The notes under the pieces were generated by a model. The model was not told the origin of the DNA. It made no database searches and saw nothing but the letters and a program-made list of their open reading frames with translations. The position numbers were made by a program, and so were the translations under genes. This document shows positions 34,141-41,895 of a DNA stretch of 64,000 nt, piece after piece. How positions within the stretch are numbered: the stretch's first letter is position 1; each line of letters starts with the position of its first letter. Origin of the DNA: Cryobacterium sp. PAMC25264 (GTDB lineage Bacteria > Actinomycetota > Actinomycetes > Actinomycetales > Microbacteriaceae); NCBI RefSeq assembly GCF_019443325.1, contig NZ_CP080383.1, positions 620,001 through 684,000 on the forward strand, given 5' to 3'.

Positions 34141-34270
34141 TGAGTTGCCAGTTTGCGCCCGTTCCGCACCTCCCAGGGGGCGGCAACTGGCAAGTCAGCA
34201 CGAGTCGCCCGCCTCATTTGCCAGTTGGTGTCCCTTCGGCGACGTTGAAGCGGCCGGAACTGGCAACTCA
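34141..34270. repeat. Two tandem hairpins built from TTGCCAGTT arms in a 306-base gap
   Basis: Nothing codes between 34117 and 34422. TGAGTTGCCAGTT (34141-34153) faces AACTGGCAAGTCA (34185-34197), and TTGCCAGTT (34218-34226) faces AACTGGCAACTCA (34258-34270); the outermost arms are exact inverted copies of each other. Four arms in alternating orientation make either two hairpins or one large one. The first begins 25 bases after the PHP stop and may terminate it. The rest of the gap, to 34410, shows nothing I recognise. Confidence 0.8.
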
Positions 34271-34422
34271 GCGACGCCCAGAGCCGACCCCTTGCCGCCC
34301 GGAGCCCTGGTCGGTTCGTGGACCGGCCAGGAGTGGAGGGTCTCACCCCGTCGACTGGCAGCCGGGGCACCCGGCCGGGTCTTCGTGACGGGCCCTCAAT
34401 CTCGTCCCCATATCCTGGAGGC

Positions 34423-34881
34423 ATGCTCCAGCTGACCCCGACGACCTCTCGTGATCTGGAGGAGTTGACCGAGTTCCTGCGGGGCGTCGACCTCACCCTG
34501 AGCGGACTGGCCTCTCCTGCCGTGCGCTTGTGGATCACGCGTGACGCGTCCACCGGCTGCATCGTCGCCAGCACAGGCTTCGAGTGCAGCGACGATGGCA
34601 GCCAGGTTCTCATACGCAGTGTTGCCGTTGATCCGTCCCGCCGCGGGCGAGGCACGGGCCTCGAGCTGGCCGGATTCGCTCTCGACAAAGCAGCAGAAGC
34701 TGGAGCGGAGCGCGCGTGGCTGTTCAGCCGCCGCTCGGGAGAGTTCTGGCAGCGGCTGGGCTTTGCTCTGGCGTCCACCGGGGACCTCGCAGCGGCGCTG
34801 GCGAGAACGCATCAGGTGCGGCACTTCGCCGAAACAGGTCAGCTTGCCCGCGAGGTGGCCTGGAGCCGGCGGCTCAGCTGA
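34423..34881 (+). CDS. GNAT-family N-acetyltransferase
   Basis: 152 residues. The acetyl-CoA binding motif A is clear: LIRSVAVDPSRRGRGTG (about residues 61-77, R-x-x-G-x-G type), followed by the helix ELAGFALDKAAEAGA and the RSGEFWQRLGFALAS motif B region. It resembles the small ArsN/arsinothricin-type or amino-acid acetyltransferases, but the substrate is not predictable. TATCCT (34411-34416) lies six bases before the ATG, and GGAGG lies in between, so either leaderless or very short-leader translation. Its 3' end overlaps the convergent lipoprotein gene by 8 bases. Confidence 0.85.
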   Translation: MLQLTPTTSRDLEELTEFLRGVDLTLSGLASPAVRLWITRDASTGCIVASTGFECSDDGSQVLIRSVAVDPSRRGRGTGLELAGFALDKAAEAGAERAWLFSRRSGEFWQRLGFALASTGDLAAALARTHQVRHFAETGQLAREVAWSRRLS

Positions 34882-35263
34882 GCTTGGTGCCCTGCGAGAC
34901 CCAGACCCGGCCGATGGCGTCGAAATACTCCGGCAGACAGGCGTCCGCAACCCTCTGAATGGATGCGACGGCCATCTCGGTGGCTGCCTGGATCGTCACG
35001 TTGAAGGTGAGCTCATTGCCGTTGTGCGTGACATCGGACGGTTCGGCGCCTGAGGAGCTGACGCAACTGTGCCAGTCCTCCGCCGCTTGGCGGTACTCCG
35101 TCTCGTCGACGACCAGGTCCGCCAGGACTTCCTGCTGGTAGGCACTCGCGCCGTCGCGCAGATCGATGCGTTGTTCGTCGCTCAGCAGGTTGAACGGTGA
35201 GACGCTGCACCCGGCCAGGAGAGCGATGACGCCGAGAACCGGAACGAATGCCCAGGCGCGCAT
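34874..35263 (-). CDS. Small lipoprotein of unknown function
   Basis: 129 residues. A signal peptide ends in the lipobox LAGC with the lipidated Cys at residue 19. The mature part has two further Cys (WHSCVSS and ADACLPEY) that could form a disulfide, and no domain I recognise. ATG at 35263. It overlaps the GNAT gene tail to tail by 8 bases. Its expression unit is unclear: the next gene upstream on this strand is the DEAD-box helicase, separated by a hairpin. Confidence 0.75.
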   Translation of the reverse strand: MRAWAFVPVLGVIALLAGCSVSPFNLLSDEQRIDLRDGASAYQQEVLADLVVDETEYRQAAEDWHSCVSSSGAEPSDVTHNGNELTFNVTIQAATEMAVASIQRVADACLPEYFDAIGRVWVSQGTKLS

Positions 35264-35330
35264 CAGTCAGCTTCAGCCATGAATTCGATGTCCATGACGC
35301 GAGCGTAGTGCCGACCGGTCGCGAGATGCG

Positions 35331-35368
35331 GCAAACGGCCCCTTCACGCGAGTGAAAGGGCCGTTTGC
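35331..35368 (-). terminator. Hairpin downstream of the DEAD-box helicase gene
   Basis: A 17-bp stem with one mismatch (35331-35347 with 35352-35368) closes a GCGA tetraloop. It begins 17 bases after the helicase stop. No T run follows on the minus strand, so termination may be weak. Confidence 0.6.
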
Positions 35369-35385
35369 GGCATGTCGGAAGTGCC

Positions 35386-36876
35386 TTACGCCGTGGTCGC
35401 CTGCGGGGAGCGGCGGCGGGTGCGGCTGCGACGGCGGGGAGCGCTGTTGCCGTCGTGGTGCTCGGCGCCTCCGCCGTCGTGGGTGCCGGCTGCCGGGGTG
35501 GCGGCGGGGGCATCCGGGTTGGTGGTCGTGCCCACGCGGGTGCGCGGACGACTGGCCTGCTCGCCCGAGCGACCCGAACCGGCGCGCCCGTCCGAGCGGC
35601 CGTCGGTGCGTCCGCCGGAGCGGCTGTCGCTGCGGCCACCGCGGTTCCCGTCACGGCCGGAAGCGGCGCCGGGCACGGTCTCCTTGATCGGGGTCGCACG
35701 CAGGCGACCCTTCGAGCCGGCCGGGATGTTCAGGTCGGTGTAGAGGTGCGGCGACGAGGAGTAGGTCTCCTGCGGCTCCGGGGTACCGAAGTCGAGGGCC
35801 TTGTTGATCAGGGTCCACTTGGGCATGTCGTCCCAGTCCACGAAGGTGACCGCGATGCCGGTCTTGCCGGCGCGGCCGGTGCGGCCCACGCGGTGCAGGT
35901 AGGCCTTCTCGTCCTCGGGGATGGTGTGGTTGATCACGTGGGTGACGTCGTCGACGTCGATGCCGCGCGCGGCGACATCCGTGGCGATCAGGATGTCCTT
36001 CTTGCCGGCCTTGAACGCCGCCATGGCGCGCTCGCGCTGCTCCTGGTTGAGGTCGCCGTGCACGGCGGTGGCGTTGAAGCCACGGTCGCCGAGTTCCTCG
36101 ACGAGCTTGGCCGCGGCCCGCTTGGTGCGGGTGAAGATCACGGTCTTGCCGCGGCCCTCGGCCATCAGGATGCGGCCGATGACCTCGTCCTTGTCCATGT
36201 TGTGCGCCCGGTAGACCAGGTGCTCGATGTTGGCCTGCATGAGGCCCTCATCGGGGTCGCTCGCGCGGATGTGGATGGGCTTGGTCATGAACCGGCGGGC
36301 CAGGGCCACGATCGGGCCGGGCATGGTGGCCGAGAAGAGCATGGTGTGACGGGTGGACGGGGTCTGCGAGAAGAGCTTCTCGATGTCGGAGAGGAAACCG
36401 AGGTCGAGCATCTTGTCGGCCTCGTCGAGCACCATCTCGCGCACGTTGGAGAGGCTCAGCAGGCGCTGGCTGGCGAGGTCGAGCAGACGACCGGGGGTGC
36501 CGACCACGATCTGCGCGCCGGCCTTGAGCTGCTCGATCTGACCCTCGTAGGCCTTGCCGCCGTAGATGGAAACGATGGTGGTGCCGCGGTTGCTCGCTGC
36601 GAGCTCGAGGTCTTCGCTGACCTGCACGCACAATTCGCGCGTGGGAACGACTACGAGGGCCTGCACGCCGGGCTCGGGGTTCAGGCCGAGGCGCTGGATC
36701 AGCGGCAGCCCGAAGCCGAGGGTCTTACCGGTTCCGGTCTTGGCCTGGCCGATGATGTCCTGGCCGCTGAGAGCGAGGGGGATCGTCTGGGTCTGGATCG
36801 GGAAGGGCTCGAGGATGCCCTTGGCGGCCAGGGCGTCAACGATGTCCTGGTCGATATTGAGTTCGGTGAAGGTCAC
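35386..36876 (-). CDS. DEAD-box ATP-dependent RNA helicase (RhlE/DeaD type)
   Basis: 496 residues. Q motif IQTQTI (about 27-32), Walker A AKTGTGKT (45-52), PTREL, TPGR, DEAD (about 160), SAT, and motif VI HRVGRTGRAG are all present. The C-terminal 110 residues are Arg/Gly/Ser-rich (the RSDSRSGGRTDGRSDGRAG region), an RNA-binding tail common in cold-active RNA helicases. I chose the GTG at 36876, where homology begins (TFTELNIDQD); the frame is open about 47 codons further but that part looks non-coding. The next gene upstream on the other strand is the ferritin-like gene, as in M. tuberculosis Rv3211-Rv3210c. Confidence 0.9.
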   Translation of the reverse strand: MTFTELNIDQDIVDALAAKGILEPFPIQTQTIPLALSGQDIIGQAKTGTGKTLGFGLPLIQRLGLNPEPGVQALVVVPTRELCVQVSEDLELAASNRGTTIVSIYGGKAYEGQIEQLKAGAQIVVGTPGRLLDLASQRLLSLSNVREMVLDEADKMLDLGFLSDIEKLFSQTPSTRHTMLFSATMPGPIVALARRFMTKPIHIRASDPDEGLMQANIEHLVYRAHNMDKDEVIGRILMAEGRGKTVIFTRTKRAAAKLVEELGDRGFNATAVHGDLNQEQRERAMAAFKAGKKDILIATDVAARGIDVDDVTHVINHTIPEDEKAYLHRVGRTGRAGKTGIAVTFVDWDDMPKWTLINKALDFGTPEPQETYSSSPHLYTDLNIPAGSKGRLRATPIKETVPGAASGRDGNRGGRSDSRSGGRTDGRSDGRAGSGRSGEQASRPRTRVGTTTNPDAPAATPAAGTHDGGGAEHHDGNSAPRRRSRTRRRSPQATTA

Positions 36877-37059
36877 TTTTTTGTTTGCCTGTCTTGCTCG
36901 AAGCGGGATGCGCCCGTCTTCTGCTTCAGGCGCAAAGTCCACCGATCCGACGCCGGTGAATGACACCAGACTATAGGTGCGACCTGGGCACAGCCGGTGG
37001 CCACACCGGATCCGCACTGTTATCCGCAGCCCGGCCGGGCCGCCGAGTAAGCTGGGCGC

Positions 37060-37761
37060 GTGATCTCGTGGTTAGGTGAACGTCCCAAACGGGCAGAGAC
37101 GCCCCGACTGTCGGTCAGGGCTGAACGCCGCGCCACGACGAAGGTCGACATCACCGAACTGGTACCCGACCTGCTCACCTATCTCGGCCAGGCCGCGTAT
37201 TTCGAACTGGGCATGTTCGAGAGCCTGTCCACGGCCGTGATCACCGCGCCCAGCCTCGCCGCGAAGGAAGGCCTCAGCCTGGCCGCCGGGCGCGCGCTGT
37301 CGAAGCATCACGGCCTGATCGAGGAGATCCGTCGCCGGGACGGCGAACCGGCCACCGTGATGGGACCGTTCGTTCCCGCGCTCGACAGCTTCCGCACGGC
37401 CACGGGCGGCGAGGACTGGCCTGAGCTGCTGCTCAGCTGCTACCTCACGGGCGGCCTGCTCGACGATTTCTTCATCCGGCTCTCCGACGCGCTTCCCGGT
37501 GACGTGGGACCGCGGATCGCCCACCTGCTCGGTGAGCACGGCGGCGCCGACGTTCTCGTGCACGAGTTGTCCGCGGCCATCACCGCGCAGCCCGCGCTGG
37601 AATCCCGCCTAGCCATGTGGGGGCGGCGGCTGGTGGGGGACACCCTGCTCGTGGCCAGGTCCGCCATGGCCGTCAGCCAGGATTCCCGCATCGAACCGGT
37701 CTTCACCGAACTGATCGCCGCGCACACCCGCCGTATGGACGGCCTGGGCCTCACCGCCTAG
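37060..37761 (+). CDS. Ferritin-like fold protein (MiaE-like, Rv3210c type)
   Basis: 233 residues, mainly helical. The segments AYFELGMFESLS, LSKHHGLIEEI and FTELIAAHTRRMDG carry the Glu and His residues expected of a four-helix diiron site related to the tRNA hydroxylase MiaE, but the reaction is not known for actinobacterial members. The start is GTG at 37060 with TAAGCT (37048-37053) six bases upstream, a leaderless promoter. A strong terminator follows. Confidence 0.75.
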   Translation: MISWLGERPKRAETPRLSVRAERRATTKVDITELVPDLLTYLGQAAYFELGMFESLSTAVITAPSLAAKEGLSLAAGRALSKHHGLIEEIRRRDGEPATVMGPFVPALDSFRTATGGEDWPELLLSCYLTGGLLDDFFIRLSDALPGDVGPRIAHLLGEHGGADVLVHELSAAITAQPALESRLAMWGRRLVGDTLLVARSAMAVSQDSRIEPVFTELIAAHTRRMDGLGLTA

Positions 37762-37791
37762 CGTCTCGGCCGGACCGGCGCCACACGCACA

Positions 37792-37824
37792 GAAACGCCC
37801 CCATCGGGCCGATGGGGGCGTTTC
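37792..37824. terminator. Bidirectional terminator hairpin
   Basis: GAAACGCCCCCATC (37792-37805) pairs perfectly with GATGGGGGCGTTTC (37811-37824) around GGGCC. The TTTC end and the GAAA start suit both directions, between the convergent ferritin-like gene (stop at 37761) and the small membrane protein gene (stop at 37849). Confidence 0.8.
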
Positions 37825-37848
37825 GTGTACGTCTGGCTGCCGGTCGGT

Positions 37849-38151
37849 CTAGGCCGGCAGTCCGGTCTCGCTGATACTGTGCAGGACCTCCAGGTCGGCG
37901 GCCTCGCGGCGACGACCGATGACCACATCGACCACGACGGATGCCACGGCCGCGGCCGCGAACGACACCCACCAGATCCAGCCACCGTCCCAGGCCCAAC
38001 CGAGCCAGGTCAGTGCGACCCAGACCAGGCTGGCGACGCCCGTGCCCACGGCCGGCACGAGCACTGAACCGTGCGTGTGGCGGCGCGGAAGCGCATACCG
38101 GGCGGCCAGGCCCAGGATCGCGCCGCCGAGGGCGACGAAGAGGAGTTCCAT
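37849..38151 (-). CDS. Small two- to three-helix membrane protein
   Basis: 100 residues. Membrane helices at about 2-18, 30-50 and 58-78 with a basic loop (RYALPRRHTHG) and a charged C-terminal tail (GRRREAADLEVL). No family recognised. It follows the DUF3107 gene by 6 bases, so the two are cotranscribed. ATG at 38151. Confidence 0.65.
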   Translation of the reverse strand: MELLFVALGGAILGLAARYALPRRHTHGSVLVPAVGTGVASLVWVALTWLGWAWDGGWIWWVSFAAAAVASVVVDVVIGRRREAADLEVLHSISETGLPA

Positions 38152-38157
38152 GGAAGG

Positions 38158-38382
38158 TTACGCCACGAAGCCGACGCGGCGGGACTCCTCGGAGCCCAGC
38201 TCGACATAGGCCAGTCCGATGGTGGGGACGATGTACAGGCGCCCCTTCTTGTCGCTGAGCTTGAGGTAGCCGGTCTGCCCGGCGAGGGCGGCTGCGACGG
38301 TCTCTTCGACCTCGTTGGCCGGCTGAGTCGTCTCGAAACTGATCTCCCGGGGGGAGTTGAAGATACCAATGCGGATGTCCAC
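38158..38382 (-). CDS. DUF3107 small conserved protein (Rv3208A/TB9.4 type)
   Basis: 74 residues beginning MDIRIGIFNSPREISFETTQ, typical of the actinobacterial DUF3107 family, of unknown function. The start is GTG at 38382 with GAAAGG upstream. It is divergent from adnA, with 96 bases between; TAATCT around 38417-38412 on the minus strand could be its -10. The linkage of DUF3107 with adnA is conserved in mycobacteria. Confidence 0.85.
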   Translation of the reverse strand: MDIRIGIFNSPREISFETTQPANEVEETVAAALAGQTGYLKLSDKKGRLYIVPTIGLAYVELGSEESRRVGFVA

Positions 38383-38478
38383 GGATGCGCCTTTCGGTTG
38401 CCTACCCGCTCAGATTACGACATGCCCGCCGGTCGGCCCGCCACGTTCACTGTCGGCGCAACCCGTTACCGTTGGACC

Positions 38479-41400
38479 GTGATGAACCCGGTGACCGAAG
38501 TAGAGCCAGCCGCCCCGGTGCGGGCGGGCGACGCCACCGCTGACCGGCAGCCGGTGGGCCTGGATGCCTCCCAACAGGCCGTGCTGGAGTTGCCAGCTGG
38601 CCGCTCGGCCGCCGTGATCGGCGCGCCCGGCTCCGGCAAGACCCGCACCCTCGTGGAATTCGTCGCAGACCGCGTGCTCCGCCTGGGCATCAGCCCGAGC
38701 GAGGTGCTGGTTCTCGTGCCCACCCGCACCGGCGCCACAGCGCTGCGGGACCGGTTGGCCCTGCGCCTGCGGGTGCCCACGAACGGTCCGTTGGCCCGCA
38801 CCGCGAACTCGGTGGCCTTCCAGATCGTGCGGGACGCCGAGGTGGCGGCCGGACGCACCAGCCCGACTCTGCTCACCGGTGGCGAGCAGGACCAGATCAT
38901 CGCCGAGATCCTGCAGGGCGACATCCTGGAGGGCACCGGGCCGGCCTGGCCCAGCCCGCTCGACGCCGAGGTCAGGGGCCTGCGCGGATTCCGCACCGAG
39001 CTTCGAGACCTGATGATGCGCGCCGTGGAATACGGTGTCACGCCCGAACGGCTGAGCCGGCTGGCCGCCGACACCGAACGACCGGAGTGGGCCGCTGCGG
39101 CCCAGTTCATCACGGGCTACCAGGAGGTCAAGGACCAGAGCCGCCCCGGCCAATTCGACTCCACCGAGCTCGTGCAGTTCGCCGCGGCCATCGTGCAGGC
39201 CGCCCCGCGGACCCTCCCGCGGAACGGAGCCGTGCGCTCCGCGGCGGCAAGCGCGGTGAGTGCAGGCAACCCACTCGGTCCGCTCGCCGATCTCCGGCTG
39301 ATCGTGCTCGACGACGCCCAGGAGGCCACCCAGTCCACGCTGGCGCTGCTGGCCCAGTTCGCCGCCCGCGGCGTCACCGTCGTCGCGTTCGGCGATCCCG
39401 ACCTCAGCACCGGGTCGTTTCGCGGCGCCCACCCGGATGCCCTCGGCCGCCTCGCCCACTACCTGGGCCTGGCCGACGTGACCACGCTCACCCTCGAAAC
39501 CGTGCACCGGCACGGCCCCGAGCTGCGCGCGGTGATCCGCGAGTTCACCGGCCGGATCGGCGCCGCCGCCGCCGGAACCCAGCGTGCCGCCGGCACCGCC
39601 ATCGGTGCCGCAGCCGCCGGAACGGACGAGACCGCAGGGCCGGACACCACCGCAGCAGGGTCCGACGCCGCCGGGATGGTGCAGACCGTCGTCACCGCGA
39701 GCCCGGCCGACCAGCTCGCCGTGATCGCCCGCCGGCTGCGCGAACGGCACGTGCTCGACGGGGTGCCGTGGGGGCGGATGGCCGTGATCGTGCGCACCGG
39801 CGCACTGGTGCCCGCCCTGTCCAAGGGGCTGGCCGCGCTCGAGGTGCCCACCCAGGTGGCCGCCTCCCAGGCGGCGCTCCGCGACGAACCGGCCGTGCGC
39901 GCATTCATCCTGGCCCTCGATGTGACCTTGGGGCGCCGCCCGCTCGACGCCGACGCCGCCGTCGACCTGCTGCGCGGCCCGCTCGGGGGCCTCGACCCGA
40001 TCACCCTGCGGCGGCTGCGCGCCGCGCTGCGCCAACAGGAGCTGAGCGAGCCGGAGCTGACCGAAGCGGAACTGAGCCACCTGGAGCCTGGCGAGCCTGC
40101 TGGGCATCCCGACCCGGCCCGCAGTCCCGGTTCGGCGCGCACCGCCGACCAACTCCTGGTGGAGGTCTTCACCAACCCGGAGCTGCTGGAGAGCATCGAC
40201 AACCGCACCGCCAGGCGGGCCGCCTCCTGCGCCAAGAACCTGCGGCAGACCCGCACGGCGTTCGCGGCCGGCGCCACCATCGAAGAGCTCCTCTGGGGGC
40301 TCTGGCAGCGCAGCGGGCTCGCCCCCGCCTGGGCGGAGCAGTCCACCGGTACCGGCATCGACGCCGACGAGGCCAATCACAACCTCGACGCGGTCGTGGC
40401 CCTGTTCTCCGCCGCGCAGCGCTTCGTCGAGCGCACCCCCGCCGCCCCGCCCGTGCTCTTTGTGGAGCACCTCGTCGACACCGACGTGCCCGAAGACACC
40501 CTCGCGCCGCGGGCGACGGCGGAGTCGGTGCTCGTCTCCACCCCCAGCGGCACCATCGGCCGGGACTACGACGTCGTGGTGCTCGCCGGCGTGCAGGAGA
40601 ACGTCTGGCCCGACCTGCGCATCCGCGGCTCGCTGCTCGGCGCCGGCGACCTCGCCCTGCTCGCCGCGGGGGAGCAGCCCGACCCGGCCGGTGCCCGCAC
40701 CGGCGTGCTGCATGACGAGCTGCGCATGTTCGCCCAGGCCGCCTCCCGCAGCACCACCGAACTGCTCGTGATGGCCGTCGACAACGACGAGAACCAGCCG
40801 TCGGCGTTCCTCAGGCTGCTGCCCGAACCGGACCCCGCACCGCTCACCCGGTACCCGCTGTCGCTGCGCGGCCTGGTCGGTCGCCTGCGCCGCGACCTCA
40901 CCCAAACGCTCCGACCCCGCCTCTCGCCGGCGGCCGACCCGGTTGGCGCGCTGCCCGCCGTGCTGCCGGCCCGGGCCACGGATGCCGCGGCCACGCTCGC
41001 TCGCCTCGCCCGCGAGAAGGTGCCCGGCGCCTCACCCGAGGAATGGTACGGACTGCGCCAGGCCAGCACCGAGCGCCCGCTCAACGATCCGGAGGCCGGC
41101 GACGGCCCGGTGCGGGTCTCACCGTCGCGCATGTCCGCGTTCGAGACCTGCCCGTTGCACTGGCTGATCGGCCAGATCGGCGGCGGCGACTCGAGCACCG
41201 CGGCCAACCTCGGCACCATCATCCACAAGGTCATGGAAGACGCCACCGACCCGGCCGGCGCGCCGGATCCGGCCCTGATCACCGCGGATGCCCTCTGGGC
41301 CGGCGTGGAGGCCCGCTGGGGTGAGCTCGTCTTCGACGCCGACTGGCAGTCCAGGGTGCAGAAGACCCAGGCCCGCGAGCTCACCGACCGCCTCGCCGCC

Positions 41401-41895
41401 TACCTCGGCGACGGGGCCCGCGACGGCACCCGGCTGCTGAGCGCCGAGGGCCGATTCCAGCTGGACCTGGACGGCGCCGTGCTTTCCGGCACCATCGACC
41501 GGGTGGAACGGCTGCCGGACGGCCGTGCCGTCATCGTGGACCTCAAGACCGGCAAGGGCGACCCGACCAGCGACACCGGCGTCGCCGAACACCCGCAGCT
41601 CGGCGCGTACCAGCTGGCCTTCGCGGCCGGCGTCATCGACGGCCTGGAACCGGGCATGGAGCTCGCCGGAGCACGCCTGGTGATCGTGTCCTCCGGAACC
41701 CAGAAGCAGAACTACCGCAACCCCACCCAGCCGGCCTTCACGCCCGACGAACTCGCGGCCTTCAGCACCCGGGTCACCGACGACGCCGCCGGGATGGGCG
41801 GCGCCACCTTCGTGGCCGAGATCGCCGACCACTGTCTCGATCCCCGCTCGTACGGCTCGTGCCGTATCCACGTCATCAAGCAGGTCAGCTCATGA
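38479..41895 (+). CDS. adnA: AdnA-like subunit of the AdnAB helicase-nuclease
   Basis: 1138 residues. With the next gene it forms the actinobacterial RecBCD-like machine that unwinds and resects double-strand breaks. A UvrD-like motor (Walker A GAPGSGKTR, about 48-56) is followed by a RecB-type nuclease module with GTIDRVERL and VIVDLKTGK (about 1005-1023, the D-x-K site). The Walker B is LIVLDDAQEA (about 278) instead of DEYQD, in keeping with a weaker motor in this subunit. The start is GTG at 38479: TACCGT (38467-38472) lies six bases upstream, and the in-frame ATG follows immediately at 38482. The open frame extends upstream to 38071 over the opposite-strand genes; that part is not coding. 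It overlaps adnB by ATGA. Confidence 0.9.
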   Translation: MMNPVTEVEPAAPVRAGDATADRQPVGLDASQQAVLELPAGRSAAVIGAPGSGKTRTLVEFVADRVLRLGISPSEVLVLVPTRTGATALRDRLALRLRVPTNGPLARTANSVAFQIVRDAEVAAGRTSPTLLTGGEQDQIIAEILQGDILEGTGPAWPSPLDAEVRGLRGFRTELRDLMMRAVEYGVTPERLSRLAADTERPEWAAAAQFITGYQEVKDQSRPGQFDSTELVQFAAAIVQAAPRTLPRNGAVRSAAASAVSAGNPLGPLADLRLIVLDDAQEATQSTLALLAQFAARGVTVVAFGDPDLSTGSFRGAHPDALGRLAHYLGLADVTTLTLETVHRHGPELRAVIREFTGRIGAAAAGTQRAAGTAIGAAAAGTDETAGPDTTAAGSDAAGMVQTVVTASPADQLAVIARRLRERHVLDGVPWGRMAVIVRTGALVPALSKGLAALEVPTQVAASQAALRDEPAVRAFILALDVTLGRRPLDADAAVDLLRGPLGGLDPITLRRLRAALRQQELSEPELTEAELSHLEPGEPAGHPDPARSPGSARTADQLLVEVFTNPELLESIDNRTARRAASCAKNLRQTRTAFAAGATIEELLWGLWQRSGLAPAWAEQSTGTGIDADEANHNLDAVVALFSAAQRFVERTPAAPPVLFVEHLVDTDVPEDTLAPRATAESVLVSTPSGTIGRDYDVVVLAGVQENVWPDLRIRGSLLGAGDLALLAAGEQPDPAGARTGVLHDELRMFAQAASRSTTELLVMAVDNDENQPSAFLRLLPEPDPAPLTRYPLSLRGLVGRLRRDLTQTLRPRLSPAADPVGALPAVLPARATDAAATLARLAREKVPGASPEEWYGLRQASTERPLNDPEAGDGPVRVSPSRMSAFETCPLHWLIGQIGGGDSSTAANLGTIIHKVMEDATDPAGAPDPALITADALWAGVEARWGELVFDADWQSRVQKTQARELTDRLAAYLGDGARDGTRLLSAEGRFQLDLDGAVLSGTIDRVERLPDGRAVIVDLKTGKGDPTSDTGVAEHPQLGAYQLAFAAGVIDGLEPGMELAGARLVIVSSGTQKQNYRNPTQPAFTPDELAAFSTRVTDDAAGMGGATFVAEIADHCLDPRSYGSCRIHVIKQVSS

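Noticed and set aside
37918..38402. Extension of adnA upstream to 38071
   Set aside because: The extra 136 codons lie opposite DUF3107 and the small membrane gene and do not resemble AdnA; the leaderless -10 at 38467 fixes the start at 38479.
38410..40905. 831-codon open frame on the minus strand opposite adnA
   Set aside because: Long antisense frames are expected opposite high-GC genes because stop codons are rare. It encodes low-complexity Gly/Arg/Glu-rich text with no family and lies wholly inside adnA.
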